From contig NC_088943.1 of the NCBI RefSeq assembly GCF_033473495.1, forward strand, positions 1,468,001 through 1,532,000: DNA of 64,000 bases. Reading direction: 5' to 3'. This stretch comes from Cercospora beticola (Eukaryota; Ascomycota; Dothideomycetes; Mycosphaerellales; Mycosphaerellaceae). This document shows positions 47,390-58,666 of the stretch, in pieces. Under the pieces are notes generated by a model. The model did no database searches. It was not told where the DNA came from and worked only from the letters and a program-made list of their open reading frames with translations. The translations under genes were made by a program, and so were the position numbers. Each line of letters starts with the position of its first letter. Position 1 is the first letter of the stretch.

Positions 47390-50300
47390 CGACGAATAGC
47401 TATTAGGCTATATCGAAGAAATATTAGAATCCGGAATAGTATAAGCTAAAAAGGAATAGGACGAGAATATAGATAATACCGACGACGCTAGTAACGCGTA
47501 TATAATACGTAGGCGCCTCTAAGCTAAAAATAATACGTTATACGAATAGCTAGAGATCCGTACTCTTAAGGCTAAGAACGAACGCTTACTAAGAGAGGTA
47601 TAGATAACTAAATTACTAGTATAGCTAAGCGCGATAGCGCTAGGCCTCGGATAGCTAATACCTTAGCAAGACGGCGCGTCTATAAGTTATACGAGTAGCG
47701 TACGTTCCGAAAGCGACGAGTATAGCTTATATAAGTCTATTAAGCTACGTACGCCTAAGCTCTTTAAGAGTAAGACTATAAAGGAGGTACGCGAATTTAT
47801 CTATACTCTTAAGGTAAACTTTATAGCTATACTAAAGAGGTTTCCGACGGATTACTAGAAGGTAATTATAGGTATTATATACCTCGTAGGCGAAGCGTAA
47901 GAGATATAGTATAATAAATACCTAGGCGTTCTACCTATAGGATATACCTAGTCTCGGTTCTATTAATTCCTATATAATATCGTCGGAGATTAAGCGAACT
48001 ATATACTTCTTATAACTATAGAATACGAGAATATATACTAGAGTAAGAGCTAGAGCGTACGATAGTTCGTAATAGACCTTAGTAACCTAGAGTCTTAGTT
48101 AGGTAACTATACTAAGGCGTAGCTAGTACGCTAGTTCCTTATAAAACTAAAGCTATCGCTACGTAAGGATATTATTAAGAACTATACTATCCCTAATAAG
48201 TATACCGACCTTATCGCTCTAGTAAGGCGCCTCGAGCAAGCTAAGAAGGCTATACCTCGTAAGCCGTATCGTAGTAATACCGAGAATAAGTAGGCTAAGC
48301 GTAAGCGTACTAATAGCGATACTTCTTATAAAAGGGCCTCCGGTTCGACTAGCGGCTAACGCGATACCTATAGTAGCAAGCCGAAGAGTAAACGTAGAGG
48401 CAAAGGTAAGGGCAAGGGCTAGCAACCTACGTACTTCGTATATAACGAGGTTAGCTATATTAGTCCTAACTACTCGAATCTTAAGAAAGATAGTAATAAG
48501 CCGGCTATTTATAGAGTAACTATAGCAAAGAAGTAGAGAGCGAAAAAAGCTAAAGCGCTAGAGATAATACGCGAGTTACTAGCGCTAAACTAGATAGCGA
48601 TAACCCTCTACCGGTTTAGAGCGTACTAGCGACGCGCGTAGAAGAAGAAGTCGAAACGTAGTTAGGTAGTAAGCCGGCCGCTTTCCTTCTCGACGATACT
48701 ACGGATATTAATATAATATTAAGAGCCTTTATACTATAGTATAACCTACTAATAAGGCCGAATATAGCCCTACCGCTAGTTACTACCTTTATAGGTAAAT
48801 TAGGGCACTATTATAGTATATACTATATATATATACGGATCGTAGACTCTAGTAGTAAGGAGCGATCTATAGGTAGTATCTTCTATATATATAATATACT
48901 AACTCCTAACGTAATCTTAGGCTATCTATAGCGACGTACTTAGCGCGTACTAGCTAGTAGCGCTATAGATAAATAGCTATACGGTAACGATTGTTTTAGT
49001 AAGTTCGAAGTCCGAGAAGCCTATAAGTTCTTTAAGGATCTTTAGAAGGTACTAGTAGTATTTATAGTAAGCCTAAGTAAGATAGGCAATAAAGTTAAGC
49101 CTATCTTTAAGGAGTTCTATTATTTTAACGATATTCTTAATCCGATAGAGGAAATAAGAAGCAAGCTAGTTAATAGCGTAGAGTATACGATTAACCTATA
49201 GCTTAGAACTATACTACTATTCCGTCTACTATATTACTAGTTAGGGCGAGAATTAGATAAGCTTAAGGAGTATCTAAAGATAGGACTCGAGTACGATTAG
49301 ATCGAGTATTCTAATAGCGAGGCGGGTACGCCTATCCTATTTATACTAAAGAAGAATAGTAAGCTATAGTTATATATCGACTACTATAGGCTAAACGAGA
49401 TTACTATTAAGAACTAGTATCTACTACCTCTAATTAGTAAGACGCTAGATAGGCTTATAGGAGCTATATAGTTTACGTCCTTAGACTTAGCCGATACGTA
49501 CTACTATATTCGGATTAAGCTAAGTAACTACTAGAAGACTACGTTTCGTACGCGCTACGGCTATTTCTAGTATAAGGTAATACTCTTCGGCTTAATAAAC
49601 GTACTAGCGACGTTCTAAGTATATATTAACCGTACGCTAGTAGAGCTAGTCGATATAAGCTATATAGTATACCTAGACGATATTCTAATCTATAGTAGGA
49701 TACGTAAGGAATACGTACGAGACGTATACGCTATACTTAAGAGGCTCTATAAGTTTAGACTCTACGTATAGCGTTCTAAGTATAAGTTCTTCTAGAAAAA
49801 GGTCGACTTCCTTAGATTCGTAGTAACTACTAGTAGCGTCGCAATAGACCTAAGTAGAGTAGCTATAATCGCCTCGTAGCTAACTCTAACTATACTAATA
49901 GAGGTTTAATCCTTCCTTAGATTCGCGAACTTCTACTATCGATTTATCTTTAGATATTCGAGAGTTATAGTACCTTTAATAGCGCTATTAAAGAGTATAA
50001 AGGATAGAAAGAAGCTAGAGCTAATTAAGTAGGAAGTAGCTAAGGAGTAGACGTTCTATAAGCTAAAAAATCGATTTTAGACTATACTACTACTAAGGCA
50101 CTTTAACTCTATACTACGCCTACGAGTCGAAACCGACGCTTCCGACTTCGTAGTAGCCGGTATCCTAAGCTAACTATTCGAAGCGGAATAGTATCTAATT
50201 GCTTTCTTCTTATAGAAGATAATTAACGCTAAATATAACTACGAGGTTTATAATAAGGAACTACTCGTAGTAGTTAAGGTATTTAAGGCGTAGCAACTAT

Positions 50301-52290
50301 ACCTCGAAGGCGCTATATATAAGATTAAGGTACTTATTAATTACGCTAACCTTAAGGGATTTATAGGCGTTAAGTAGTTAATAAGTAGATAAGTAAGGTA
50401 GGCGACATTCCTCGCTCTCTTTAATTTTACTATTAGCTATCGAGCTAGTAAGCTTAACCTAGCCGATACGCTATCTAGACGTAGCAACTATATATAAGAG
50501 GCGAAGGAGATAAGTAACCTCCTACTATTACTATAGTAGAAACTCTAGGTATAGAGTACTATACCTATAAGCGGCCTAGTTATTTCCCGTATAAAAGCTA
50601 CTTGCTAGGCTTAGTTAGATACTCTAAAGGTAGTTATAGCGGTAGTTAAGAGCAGAGAGGTAGCGCTGCCCGATAGTAGATATATTATAGTAGCGGTTAA
50701 CCGTTTAGTTCGTCCGTTTAGCTTTACTCTGCTCTTATAAGTCGCTAGCGCTATTACTATATAAGAGTAGCTATACGCTAACGTCTTAGATATAATTGTC
50801 GGGTATACTACTATATTAGTATAGCTCGATCCGAAAGCAAAAGTACTATACGAGTAGGCCGAACGCAAAGGTATAGCGAGCGAGAAATATACTATTAAGG
50901 ACGGCTATATATACTATAAAGAGGCTCTATACCTACCGAACGACCTAGTATTATAGATATAGGTAATCCGTATATACTACGATAATATCCTAGTAGGCTA
51001 TTTTAGTAAGGATAAGACGGTAGAGTTAGTTAAGCGGAAGTACTAGTAGCTAGAGATTAGTAACGACGTAAAGTAGTACGTCGAGTAGTATAGTAGCTAT
51101 TAGAAGGCAAAAGCAAGGCGCTATCGCCTCTATAGCGAGATAGCTACGCTCCTACTACCTAACTATCCTTAGAAGGATTTATCTATAGACTTTATTACGG
51201 ATCTTCTACCTAGTAAGTAGAACGGCTATATCTTCGACGCGATCCTTATAATCGTAGATCGTTACTCGAAGATAGTAACTTTCGTCCGAACGATAAAGCG
51301 CTATACTAGTATAGAGCTTACGGATATTCTAATTAATAAGGTAATACGACTATATAGCGTACTAGCTAGTATCGTAAGCGATAGAGGCTTAGTCTTTACT
51401 AGCTAGTTCTAGTTAGACTTCTACTACGAGACGTATATAAAACGCAAGCTAAGTACTATATTCTATCTATAGACTAATAGTTAAACCGAGCGTATAAACT
51501 AGACGCTTAAGCAGTACCTACGTATCTATTATAGTAAGCGATAGGACGACTAGGCGTCTATCCTATCGTTAGTAGAATTCGTATATAATAATAGCGCGAA
51601 TACTACGCTCGAGATATCGCTATTTCGAGTAGTATATAGGTTTAATCTAGACCTTTCTATAGAAATATATAAGAGGGATATAAGCGAAGCTTAGGATACG
51701 CTTCTTCGGGGAGAGGTACTAGTAGTAAAGGATACTATAGAGAGGTTAAAGCGGAACTATAAAGAGCTAACTAAGCGCTAGTAATAAGCAAGCGAATCTT
51801 AGGCTAAGTACTTTAATTAGAAGTACTAGCCGATAGAATTTAAGATTAGTAACTTAGTCCTATTATCTATAAAGAACCTCTAGTTAAAGGTACTATCGAA
51901 GAAGCTAGCGGACAAATTCGCTAGACTATTTAAGGTTATTAACGTAGTCGGGAAGCAGGCGTACCGCCTAGCTCTACTAACCGGCTCGCGGATTTATAAT
52001 ATCTTCTATATATCTCTTTTAGAACTCTAGTAAAGCGGCGATACGTAGGATACTAGCCTACTACTTATAGACGAGTAAAGCAAATAGGAAGTCGAGAGGA
52101 TACTAGAAAGCCGTATAGAGAAAGGTATAAAGAAGTACCTAGTTCGATAGTATAGGTAGCTAGAGGAATATAATACCTAGGAGCTAGTAGAATATATTAG
52201 AGATTACGAGGTACTTAACGTATTCGAGGCGTAACGCGAAACTAAGTAGCCTATACGTAAGGCGAAACCGCGGAAGAAATAGTAATACTA
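47390..52290 (+). pseudogene. Gag-pol relic of element B
   Basis: Continuous coding character on the plus strand with TAG/TAA at former Gln/Trp positions. Gag ends in a basic tail and a C-X2-C-X4-H-X4-C knuckle whose ligands are now Tyr. A possible protease LDDTTDINI lies near 48690. RT, RNase H and the complete DD35E integrase are legible. A chromodomain-like segment ends the polyprotein near 52235. The 5' limit is approximate. Confidence 0.82.
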
Positions 52291-52559
52291 GTAGTTAGTA
52301 GAATAGTAGAAAATTCTAAGAATTCTAAACGCTAAGTATCGCTAAGATACGAGAACCGCTAAGATACGAGAACTTAGAAAACTAAGACGTTATAAGAAAA
52401 GAGAAGATATTTATTTATAGTACTTATAGGTATAGCGTATACTACGCGTAATAGAAGTATATAGCCTAGAGCCGGCGAGACGTAAGAGTACTATAAGGGC
52501 CTAGTAGAAGAAGAGCGCGAGGCCTATAGGCTACTCGCTACCTACGCTTACGTCTATAG

Positions 52560-53680
52560 CCTTATTGTTCTCCTTTTTACTCTTCTTCTTCTTATTCTCC
52601 TCGAGCTTAGAGAGCTCGCCCTCGTCCTAAGTAGACTAGCCGGAGTAGGTAAGGTAACGGCGAGGTCTAGAGCCTCGCTAGAGGCGCTAAGTAGGCAGAG
52701 CTTCTATTATATAAATTAGTACTATACGAGAGGAGTAAGCGACTAGTAGGATATAAGATATACTTCGTACTCTAGCTCGAATATACTACGCTAGATAGCG
52801 AGGCCTATACTCGTCGCTACGAGCTCGTTAGCGAAGAGTATACTAGTAGCTAGCACCTCGCTAGCTTTCTTCGGTATAGAGAAGATACTAGCGGACTTGC
52901 TCGAGTTACTCTATAGGTGCTTAAGAGTAGTAGTAATAGCCTCGCCTATATTATCGAGGTAGTAGTAGAGCTACTAGCTACGTACGGCGCGCCTACTTAT
53001 ACGTAGTAGGCGGCGGTAGTAGCGCGTACGCTACGCCTACTTTATAAGGTCGGGATTAGTAATACGGATATACTTATAGTTAGACTTACTATAGCGAATA
53101 TAGTTTAGCTACTAGCCGAGCTTTATATCGCTATTATAGCGCGGCTCGATAGCGAGGTATAAGGAGTTAGTAGACTCGAAGTATACGATACGTATACAAA
53201 CTATACGACTTATAGTCTACGAGGTATAGGAGGTAGTACTAGTAGTCGTCGTCCTCTGCCTTCGGTAGATCGTCTACTATATAAGAGAGATAGTTAGCGG
53301 CCGAGGTAGCGGGAGTAGTAGTAGCTCTTCTTAGAGGTATATTACTTATAGGTCGCGTACGAGAGTAGTACTAGATAGTTAAGTATATAGTACGAGTTGG
53401 ATACGAAGAGCTTACTAAATATAGATAGTTAATAGAGAAAATATACGAAGGGTATACGACGAATTTATAGTATACTAGCGCCTTATAGCGCGAGCGCCGA
53501 TAGTATATACTATTAATAAGCCCGTTACTACGGAGAGTTACTATATAGTAACTAGCTACGAACTAAGGCTCGACTTAATATTTACGTATATAAGAAGTAG
53601 TACGAACGTACTAGATACTATACTAAGACGACGGAAATATATAGCCTCCTCTATAAGCTAAGGTAGCTCTATTAGAGAGA
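52560..53680 (-). pseudogene. Antisense coding relic between pol and 3' LTR of element B
   Basis: On the minus strand, opposite to pol, a frame of ~370 codons is interrupted only by RIP-type TAG/TAA. Its C-terminal (low-coordinate) end is Lys-rich (LEENKKKKSKKENNK). Ala/Thr- and Asp-rich segments occur (ATTTPATSAANYLSY, VDDLPKAEDDDY). Family not recognised. Confidence 0.5.
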
Positions 53681-53689
53681 GGAGATAGT

Positions 53690-53884
53690 TATAAGAGCTA
53701 GGAGTATATAGCTCGAGAGGCGTAGCTTATTAGACGTTAAGGCAGAACGGCTAGTACTACTTATACTTAGCGTAGGACAAAAGTACGCAGAACGTATATA
53801 AACTAAGAAGGCAAGAATTATTCTTAATATCTCTAGATAGAGAGTCTAGAGGCGCTTAATATATTACTATATTCTACTCTTATA
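53690..53884 (+). repeat. 3' LTR of element B
   Basis: 195 bases; partner of 47090-47284; directly preceded by the polypurine tract. Confidence 0.92.
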
Positions 53885-53889
53885 TAAAT

Positions 53890-54425
53890 ATACTTTATTT
53901 TATTAATAAAGCTAATTATAAACTCTTTCTTATCTATATTATATATATTCTTAGGCTTAATCTTATATTAAGCAACCTTAGCCTTTAGAAGCTTAAAGTA
54001 CTAATTAAATAACTACTTAGAATTAGCTTTAAAGTATAAATACTCGATTAGTATAAAATACTTAGAAGTAATCTAATTAGACTATCTCTTTACGAATCTT
54101 AGTATCTAGTTATTTCTAGGCCTATAACTACTAATCTCGTATATAAAATTAAGAACTATTAATAGAATTAGAAGTATTCTATAGTAGGTATATTTATTAA
54201 TATATATAATAAGAGATATCTCTTAAGAGTAGTTAAGAATATATTATAATTTAGCTTTATTTACTCTACTACTAGTCTTACTATTCTAGTAGTTACTAAG
54301 AGTACTATAGTCTACTTTAAACTTTCTTAAAGCTATAGAAATATTCGGCTTATCTTATTTACTAAGCTAGTCTAGTACCTATAGTATAGTATCTATAATA
54401 GTAGTATAATTAATAATTGAATATG
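53890..54425 (-). pseudogene. Pogo transposase relic, N-terminal part
   Basis: The minus strand reads as helix-turn-helix/CENP-B-like DNA-binding sequence (LSKQDKPNISIALRKFKVDYSTL-like, with stops at Gln/Trp positions). The catalytic start NIYNIDKKEF follows at the low-coordinate end. It is cut at 53890 by gypsy element B. Confidence 0.75.
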
Positions 54426-54444
54426 TTAAGAAACGCTGAAACTA

Positions 54445-54484
54445 TAGGTTTACGCGGGGTTGTGGGTCACGTGGGGCACACTTC
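54445..54484 (-). repeat. Right terminal inverted repeat of the pogo element
   Basis: Complement of the left end (36 of 40 bases). It is unRIPed and includes a GTGGGG (SYGGRG-type) match at 54471-54476, close to the permease promoter. Confidence 0.9.
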
Positions 54485-54486
54485 TA

Positions 54487-54977
54487 CCAAGATTGGACCC
54501 CGCATATACGACTAGTTCTAACCAGTGACGGCCACCAAGAAACGCCACCCAACGACGTCAAACCCAATTCTGCGGCACACCTCTCGCCTCTCTCCCGTTT
54601 CTCCCTCTGGGCACCCAAACGACAAGCGGAACTTTGTGTTTGGGCTATGGCACGCATGGACATCTCGTGCGGCACTACCAAGCCTTCTCGCTTGTAGATT
54701 CATCAGTCGATGAGGCGTTGACCGAAACGGCCCTGCTCTCCCCACTCACGAAGAGCTTCCCCGAGAACGCCCAAACCGCTGGTATCTGGAGTCTCCAGCA
54801 CTAAGATGACCCCAGGATATAAGGTGGACTAGACGACTAGCTCAGAGACAGTTTCATCAGCATCATCAACTCCACTTCTTCACTTGAGCCTGCTAGTATC
54901 AGAGCAGAATACCAGGACTTGCATTGAGTGTCTAGCCTACATTACCAGAGCAACACACCTTCCTGGTATCGGACACA
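54487..54977. promoter_or_regulatory. Right remnant of the divergent MAL promoter region
   Basis: 491 bases of normal composition between the transposon end and the permease ATG. A TATA-like GATATAAGG lies near 54815. With the 707 bases on the left it would make a ~1.2 kb shared promoter region before insertion. Confidence 0.5.
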
Positions 54978-56683
54978 ATGGCGACCTTCTCGGAGAAGGT
55001 GGTTGAGCAGAAGGGTGATGTCGAGCGAAGGGTATGTTCTTCCTGTCTCTCGTAGCAAAAACATTCTCTAATGACTCTATTCAGGTCTCCATCACCGCGT
55101 CAATCGTCGGCGGCCAAGCTGAAGCAGCAGCGGCCAACGAAGCTGAACGCTCAAGAGGTCTCATCGAGTCCTTGAAACTCTACCCCAAGGCAGCAGCATG
55201 GTCGGTCCTCCTCTCCACGGCCATCATTATGGAGGGCTTCGACAAGACTCTCATCAACGGTCTTCTCGCTGTCCCTCAATTCCAGCGCGCCTTCGGTGAA
55301 CAACTTGCCGACGGTTCTTGGGAGATCACCTCCGCTTGGCAAGCTGGTCTCACCAATGGTGCCTTGGTCGGTGAGATTTTGGGTCTCGGACTCAATGGTA
55401 TCCTTGCCGACCGCTACGGATACAGGAAGACCATGATCGGCGCGCTCATCCTGACGGCGCTTCTGATTTTCATCGTTTTCTTCGTTCAGAGCCTACCACA
55501 ACTCTTGGTCGGCCTTGTCTTTATGGGAGTGCCGTGGGGTGTCTTCCAGACTCTCACTACCACCTACGCCGGTGAGGTCTGTCCTACCGGTCTGCGCCCC
55601 TACCTGACAACATACGTCAACCTTTGCTGGGTTATTGGCCAGTTCATTGGATCTGGAGTTCTCAAGGCTGTTGCAGAGCGCACAGACGAATGGGCATATC
55701 GCATTCCTTACGCTCTGCAGTGGGTCTGGCCGGTGCCTCTCATCATCGGCATCTATCTTGCTCCCGAGTCGCCCTGGTGGCTCGTTCGCAAGGATCGATA
55801 CGACGAGGCCAAGGCCTCCCTGATCCGCCTCACCTCCCGCAACACTCCGGACTTCAATCCCGACCATACTGTCGCCTCTATTAAACAGGTTAATGACTTC
55901 GAGGTGGCCGTCAGCGCAGGCACTTCATACCTGGACTGTTTCAAGGGTACCAACCTTCGACGAACTGAAATCGCATGCGGAGTATGGCTTGTTCAGACTG
56001 TCTGCGGTTCTACGTTCATGGGATACTCGACGTACTTCTACCGCCAGGCCGGTCTCGACGTCAGCCACGCTTTCACGCTCTCGCTGTGCCAGTATGCCCT
56101 GGGCGCCATTGGAGTTTTCGTCGCTTGGTTTTTGATGCCACACTTCGGACGTCGTAGCCTATACGTGATCGGCCAGGCTCTGCTCTTCGGACTCCTTCTC
56201 ATCATCGGCTTTTGCGGCATTGCAAGCGACACCAACAGCGCAGCACAGTGGGCTATCGGCTCTATGCTCCTGCTGTTCACCTTCACCTATAACTGCAGCG
56301 TCGGACCAATCTGCTATGCTTTGGTCGCTGAGATGCCTTCCACCCGTCTTCGCCAAAAGACTGTGGTATTGGCCCGTACTGCCTACCAAATCGGCGGCCT
56401 CATCAACAACATCCTCACCACAAGACAACTCAACCCTGGTGCATGGAACTGGGGACCTTTCTCCGCCTTCTTCTGGGCAGGCACTGGAGCTATGATGCTC
56501 ATCTGGTCTTACTTCCGTCTTCCAGAGCCCAAGGGACGCACATATGGTGAACTCGATGTTCTCTTCGAGATGCGCGTCTCCGCGAGGAAGTTCAAGAGCA
56601 CCATCGTCAACACTGATGAGCACATGGCTGCTGTTGTGGACGAGAAGCTCCCTGCAGATGAGTACGTTGAGGTCAAGGTTTAA
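54978..56683 (+). CDS. MFS alpha-glucoside (maltose-type) permease
   Basis: Two exons, 54978-55031 and 55085-56683, with a 53-base intron (GDVERR|VSITAS); 550 residues. The sequence fits the fungal MAL/AGT1 permease branch of the sugar-porter family: IIMEGFDKTLINGLLAVPQFQ in helix 1, NGILADRYGYRKTM in loop 2-3, VPWGVFQTLTTTYAGEVCP, LAPESPWWLVRKDRYDEA after helix 6, GTNLRRTEIACGVWLVQ and RGRRSL-type HFGRRSLYVIGQ in loop 8-9. EMPSTRLRQKTVVLAR and PEPKGRTYGELDVLFE close the family pattern. It faces away from the GH13 alpha-glucosidase at 34-36 kb, supporting uptake of the sugar that enzyme splits. Confidence 0.94.
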
Positions 56684-57091
56684 GATACAGAACGAAATGT
56701 TTGTACAGATTTTACGATTTTTATGATATCCATACCTCAGTGTTCAAAAAGATTTACAATGCATCAAGCACATTCAAACTTAACTTCGCTACTCCCTTGC
56801 ACGTGTTTCCATTTCACGACTTTTGTAACTGCGAGTCGCCACTCTTCACGTGAAGTCAGCACATGCCAAGGATATCACCTTGCCGGGAAAGCACGCTAAC
56901 CCTGCACGCGGAGCCTCGGCTGTGGGGAAAGTTGCTGGTCTCGGTTCTTTGAGCTATCACAGCCGAATAGGAAAGGAAGAGCACTTGACTCGTCCTGCAG
57001 TTGTCGCGATGCATTCTTCTATACAACACCATTGCCACTTGGCTCTGTCTTTCGACAAACCACCTTGAGATAATCCAATACAACAGCCAAC
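56684..57091. other. Intergenic region
   Basis: 408 bases between the permease stop and the nitronate monooxygenase start; no gene seen, it should hold the latter's promoter. Confidence 0.55.
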
Positions 57092-58189
57092 ATGAACATC
57101 TCCGCTTCGACCTCAGGCGGCAAGCCTCGCCCCGTCCTCAAGACACCACTATGCGAACTGCTCGGCATCGAGTATCCTGTCATCTTAGCCGGAATGGCTC
57201 GAACCTCATCTGGTCCATTGGCAGCCGCAGTGTCTAATGCAGGAGGTCTGGGAGTCATTGGTGGTTTGGGATACACGCCGAAAGCTATGCGAGAGATCAT
57301 CCACGAGATCAAGGCCAATTTGAACGATAAGAAGCTCCCATTTGGCGTGGATCTCGCTCTCCCACAAGTCGGTGGCTCAGCACGAAAGACAAACCACGAT
57401 TACACACATGGACAGCTGGACGAGCTCATCTCTGTCGTTATCGAGGAGGGTGCCAGCCTATTCGTCAGCGCTGTTGGTGTGCCACCCGCTCATGTCATCA
57501 AGCGACTACACGAGGCAAACATCTTGGTTATGAACATGGTTGGACACCCAAAGCATGCACACAAGGCCCTGAAGGCCGGCGTCGATATAGTATGCGCACA
57601 GGGAGGAGAAGGAGGAGGCCACACAGGAGACATTGCTACGAGCATCCTGATTCCTAGCGTCGTGGATGTGGCGAGGCAGTACAAGAGCCCATTGACTGGC
57701 AAACCAGCAATGGTTGTCGCCGCAGGTGGCATCTACAACGGTCGATCACTGGCTGCAAGTCTGTCATACGGAGCAGTCGGTGCATGGGTCGGCACAAGAT
57801 TCGTTGCCAGCGAGGAGGCAGGATGCAGTCAACAGCACAAGGAGGCAGTCGTCACAGCACAGTTTGAGGATACTCTCAGAACACTTGTCGTTTCCGGCCG
57901 ACCCCTGCGAGTGCGAATGAACGACTACATCAAGTCCTGGGAAGTCGACAGGCCTGAGGAAGTGAAGAGGCTGTGCGATCAAGGAATTGTGCCTCTCGCG
58001 CACGATATGGAGAATTTGCCAGACGACCAGCAAGACAAGATTGATATTCCGCATTTAATGGGTCAGGTCGCTGGTGCTATCGAAAAGATTCAGCCTGCGA
58101 AGGAGATTTTGGAGGAAATGGTGTCCGAATGTGTTGATATACTGAAGGCACAGCAGGGATACTTGGGTGAAACGAGGAGTAAGCTCTAA
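57092..58189 (+). CDS. Nitronate monooxygenase (2-nitropropane dioxygenase family)
   Basis: A 365-residue single-exon frame, a (beta/alpha)8 FMN enzyme oxidising alkyl nitronates. Family features: LGIEYPVILAGMA at the N-terminus, AAAVSNAGGLGVIGG, AVGVPPAHVIKRLHEANILV, a flavin-binding GVDIVCAQGGEGGGHTGDI and VVAAGGIYNGRSLAASLSYGAVGAWVGTRFVASEEA. The QGGEGGGHTG stretch includes the His used in catalysis in related enzymes. It may detoxify propionate-3-nitronate. No link to its neighbours is evident. Confidence 0.94.
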   Translation: MNISASTSGGKPRPVLKTPLCELLGIEYPVILAGMARTSSGPLAAAVSNAGGLGVIGGLGYTPKAMREIIHEIKANLNDKKLPFGVDLALPQVGGSARKTNHDYTHGQLDELISVVIEEGASLFVSAVGVPPAHVIKRLHEANILVMNMVGHPKHAHKALKAGVDIVCAQGGEGGGHTGDIATSILIPSVVDVARQYKSPLTGKPAMVVAAGGIYNGRSLAASLSYGAVGAWVGTRFVASEEAGCSQQHKEAVVTAQFEDTLRTLVVSGRPLRVRMNDYIKSWEVDRPEEVKRLCDQGIVPLAHDMENLPDDQQDKIDIPHLMGQVAGAIEKIQPAKEILEEMVSECVDILKAQQGYLGETRSKL

Positions 58190-58666
58190 AATGGATCCAG
58201 ATTACTTTTCTATCTAGTAGACAATTATGACGCTTTATCTATCCTGGCCCCTGCCCTCTTTGACAATTTTACAGAACGTAAGGATGGTCTCTCGCGCGAA
58301 TGCAACTGGGCGTGCAAGGTGATGCAAAGCGGCTCACGAGTCTCCACTATCAAATGGACTTTGGCTCATACGACGCTTCAACAAATATCTGCCGCCATGT
58401 ATGGCGGTGCCATCTTCCAAGAACTACCCCAGAAATCTCTGGCCTCGAACCACTTTCCTCGTGAGCTGATCACGGGCATATACGACATTCACGTGGTGTC
58501 CGTTCTACGCCGCGTGTTTAAGTGAACGACGGCCAGTGATGAGACGATGGCTTTGACTCTGCATCTCCGCCTCGAGCTTAGGAGTTGCACTTGACTCCCA
58601 TCTCGATGCAGATCCTCCCATCAAAATCAAAGGTCCCCAAGAAACACCCGAGAATCACAGTTCAGC
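58190..58666. other. Intergenic region
   Basis: 477 bases between the nitronate monooxygenase and the first RING gene. Nothing recognised. Confidence 0.55.

Larger units (their letters stand above)
47090..53884 (+). mobile_element. Element B: Ty3/gypsy chromovirus-type LTR retrotransposon, RIP-dead
   Basis: 195-base LTRs at 47090-47284 and 53690-53884 with perfectly inverted tips (TATAAGAG...CTCTTATA). The target duplication TAAAT is at 47085-47089 and 53885-53889. A purine tract (AGAGAGAGGAGATAGT) precedes the 3' LTR. Plus-strand order is gag CCHC (48432-48473), RT YLDDIL (49670-49687), RNase H TDASD (50132-50146) and integrase with D (51188-51190), D (51380-51382) and E (51488-51490), giving DD35E. 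A chromodomain-like ERILESR...YLV follows (from ~52088). It sits inside the pogo transposase gene. Confidence 0.92.
36950..54420. other. RIP-saturated block
   Basis: Over 17 kb, CA and TG dinucleotides are almost absent while TA is greatly enriched and CG is kept. ATG codons (and CAT on the plus strand) therefore vanish. Isolated survivors exist, for example at 38705, 38759 and 39319. The same pattern affects all nested elements. Confidence 0.93.
36816..54484 (-). mobile_element. Pogo/Fot1-type Tc1-mariner DNA transposon, heavily interrupted
   Basis: The outermost element of the nest. Its ends are 40-base imperfect inverted repeats starting GAAGTGTGCCCC, flanked by TA at 36814-36815 and 54485-54486 (TA target duplication). 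Removing nested elements C and B leaves about 1.63 kb, a usual Fot1-like size. The transposase reads on the minus strand through RIP-type stops. It starts near 54.42 kb, has the first catalytic Asp in NIYNIDKKEF (53932-53934), the second in LILDSYSS (46772-46774) and the third, mutated to Asn, at 46664-46666, giving DD35D spacing. The C-terminus continues in frame from 46461 to 37223. It is dead. Confidence 0.88.

Noticed and set aside
48219..48425. A 68-codon minus-strand frame inside element B
   Set aside because: It lies opposite the gag relic in RIPed sequence; being open there reflects lack of stops on that strand and not a gene.
50611..50868. An 85-codon minus-strand frame inside element B
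   Set aside because: Overlaps the RNase H/integrase relic on the other strand; Tyr/Thr/Ile-rich composition is a product of RIP.
36816..54484. Reading the AT-rich block as a centromere or mitochondrial insertion
   Set aside because: Retrotransposon and transposase motifs, LTRs and target duplications explain it fully; CpG is retained and no mitochondrial genes are seen.
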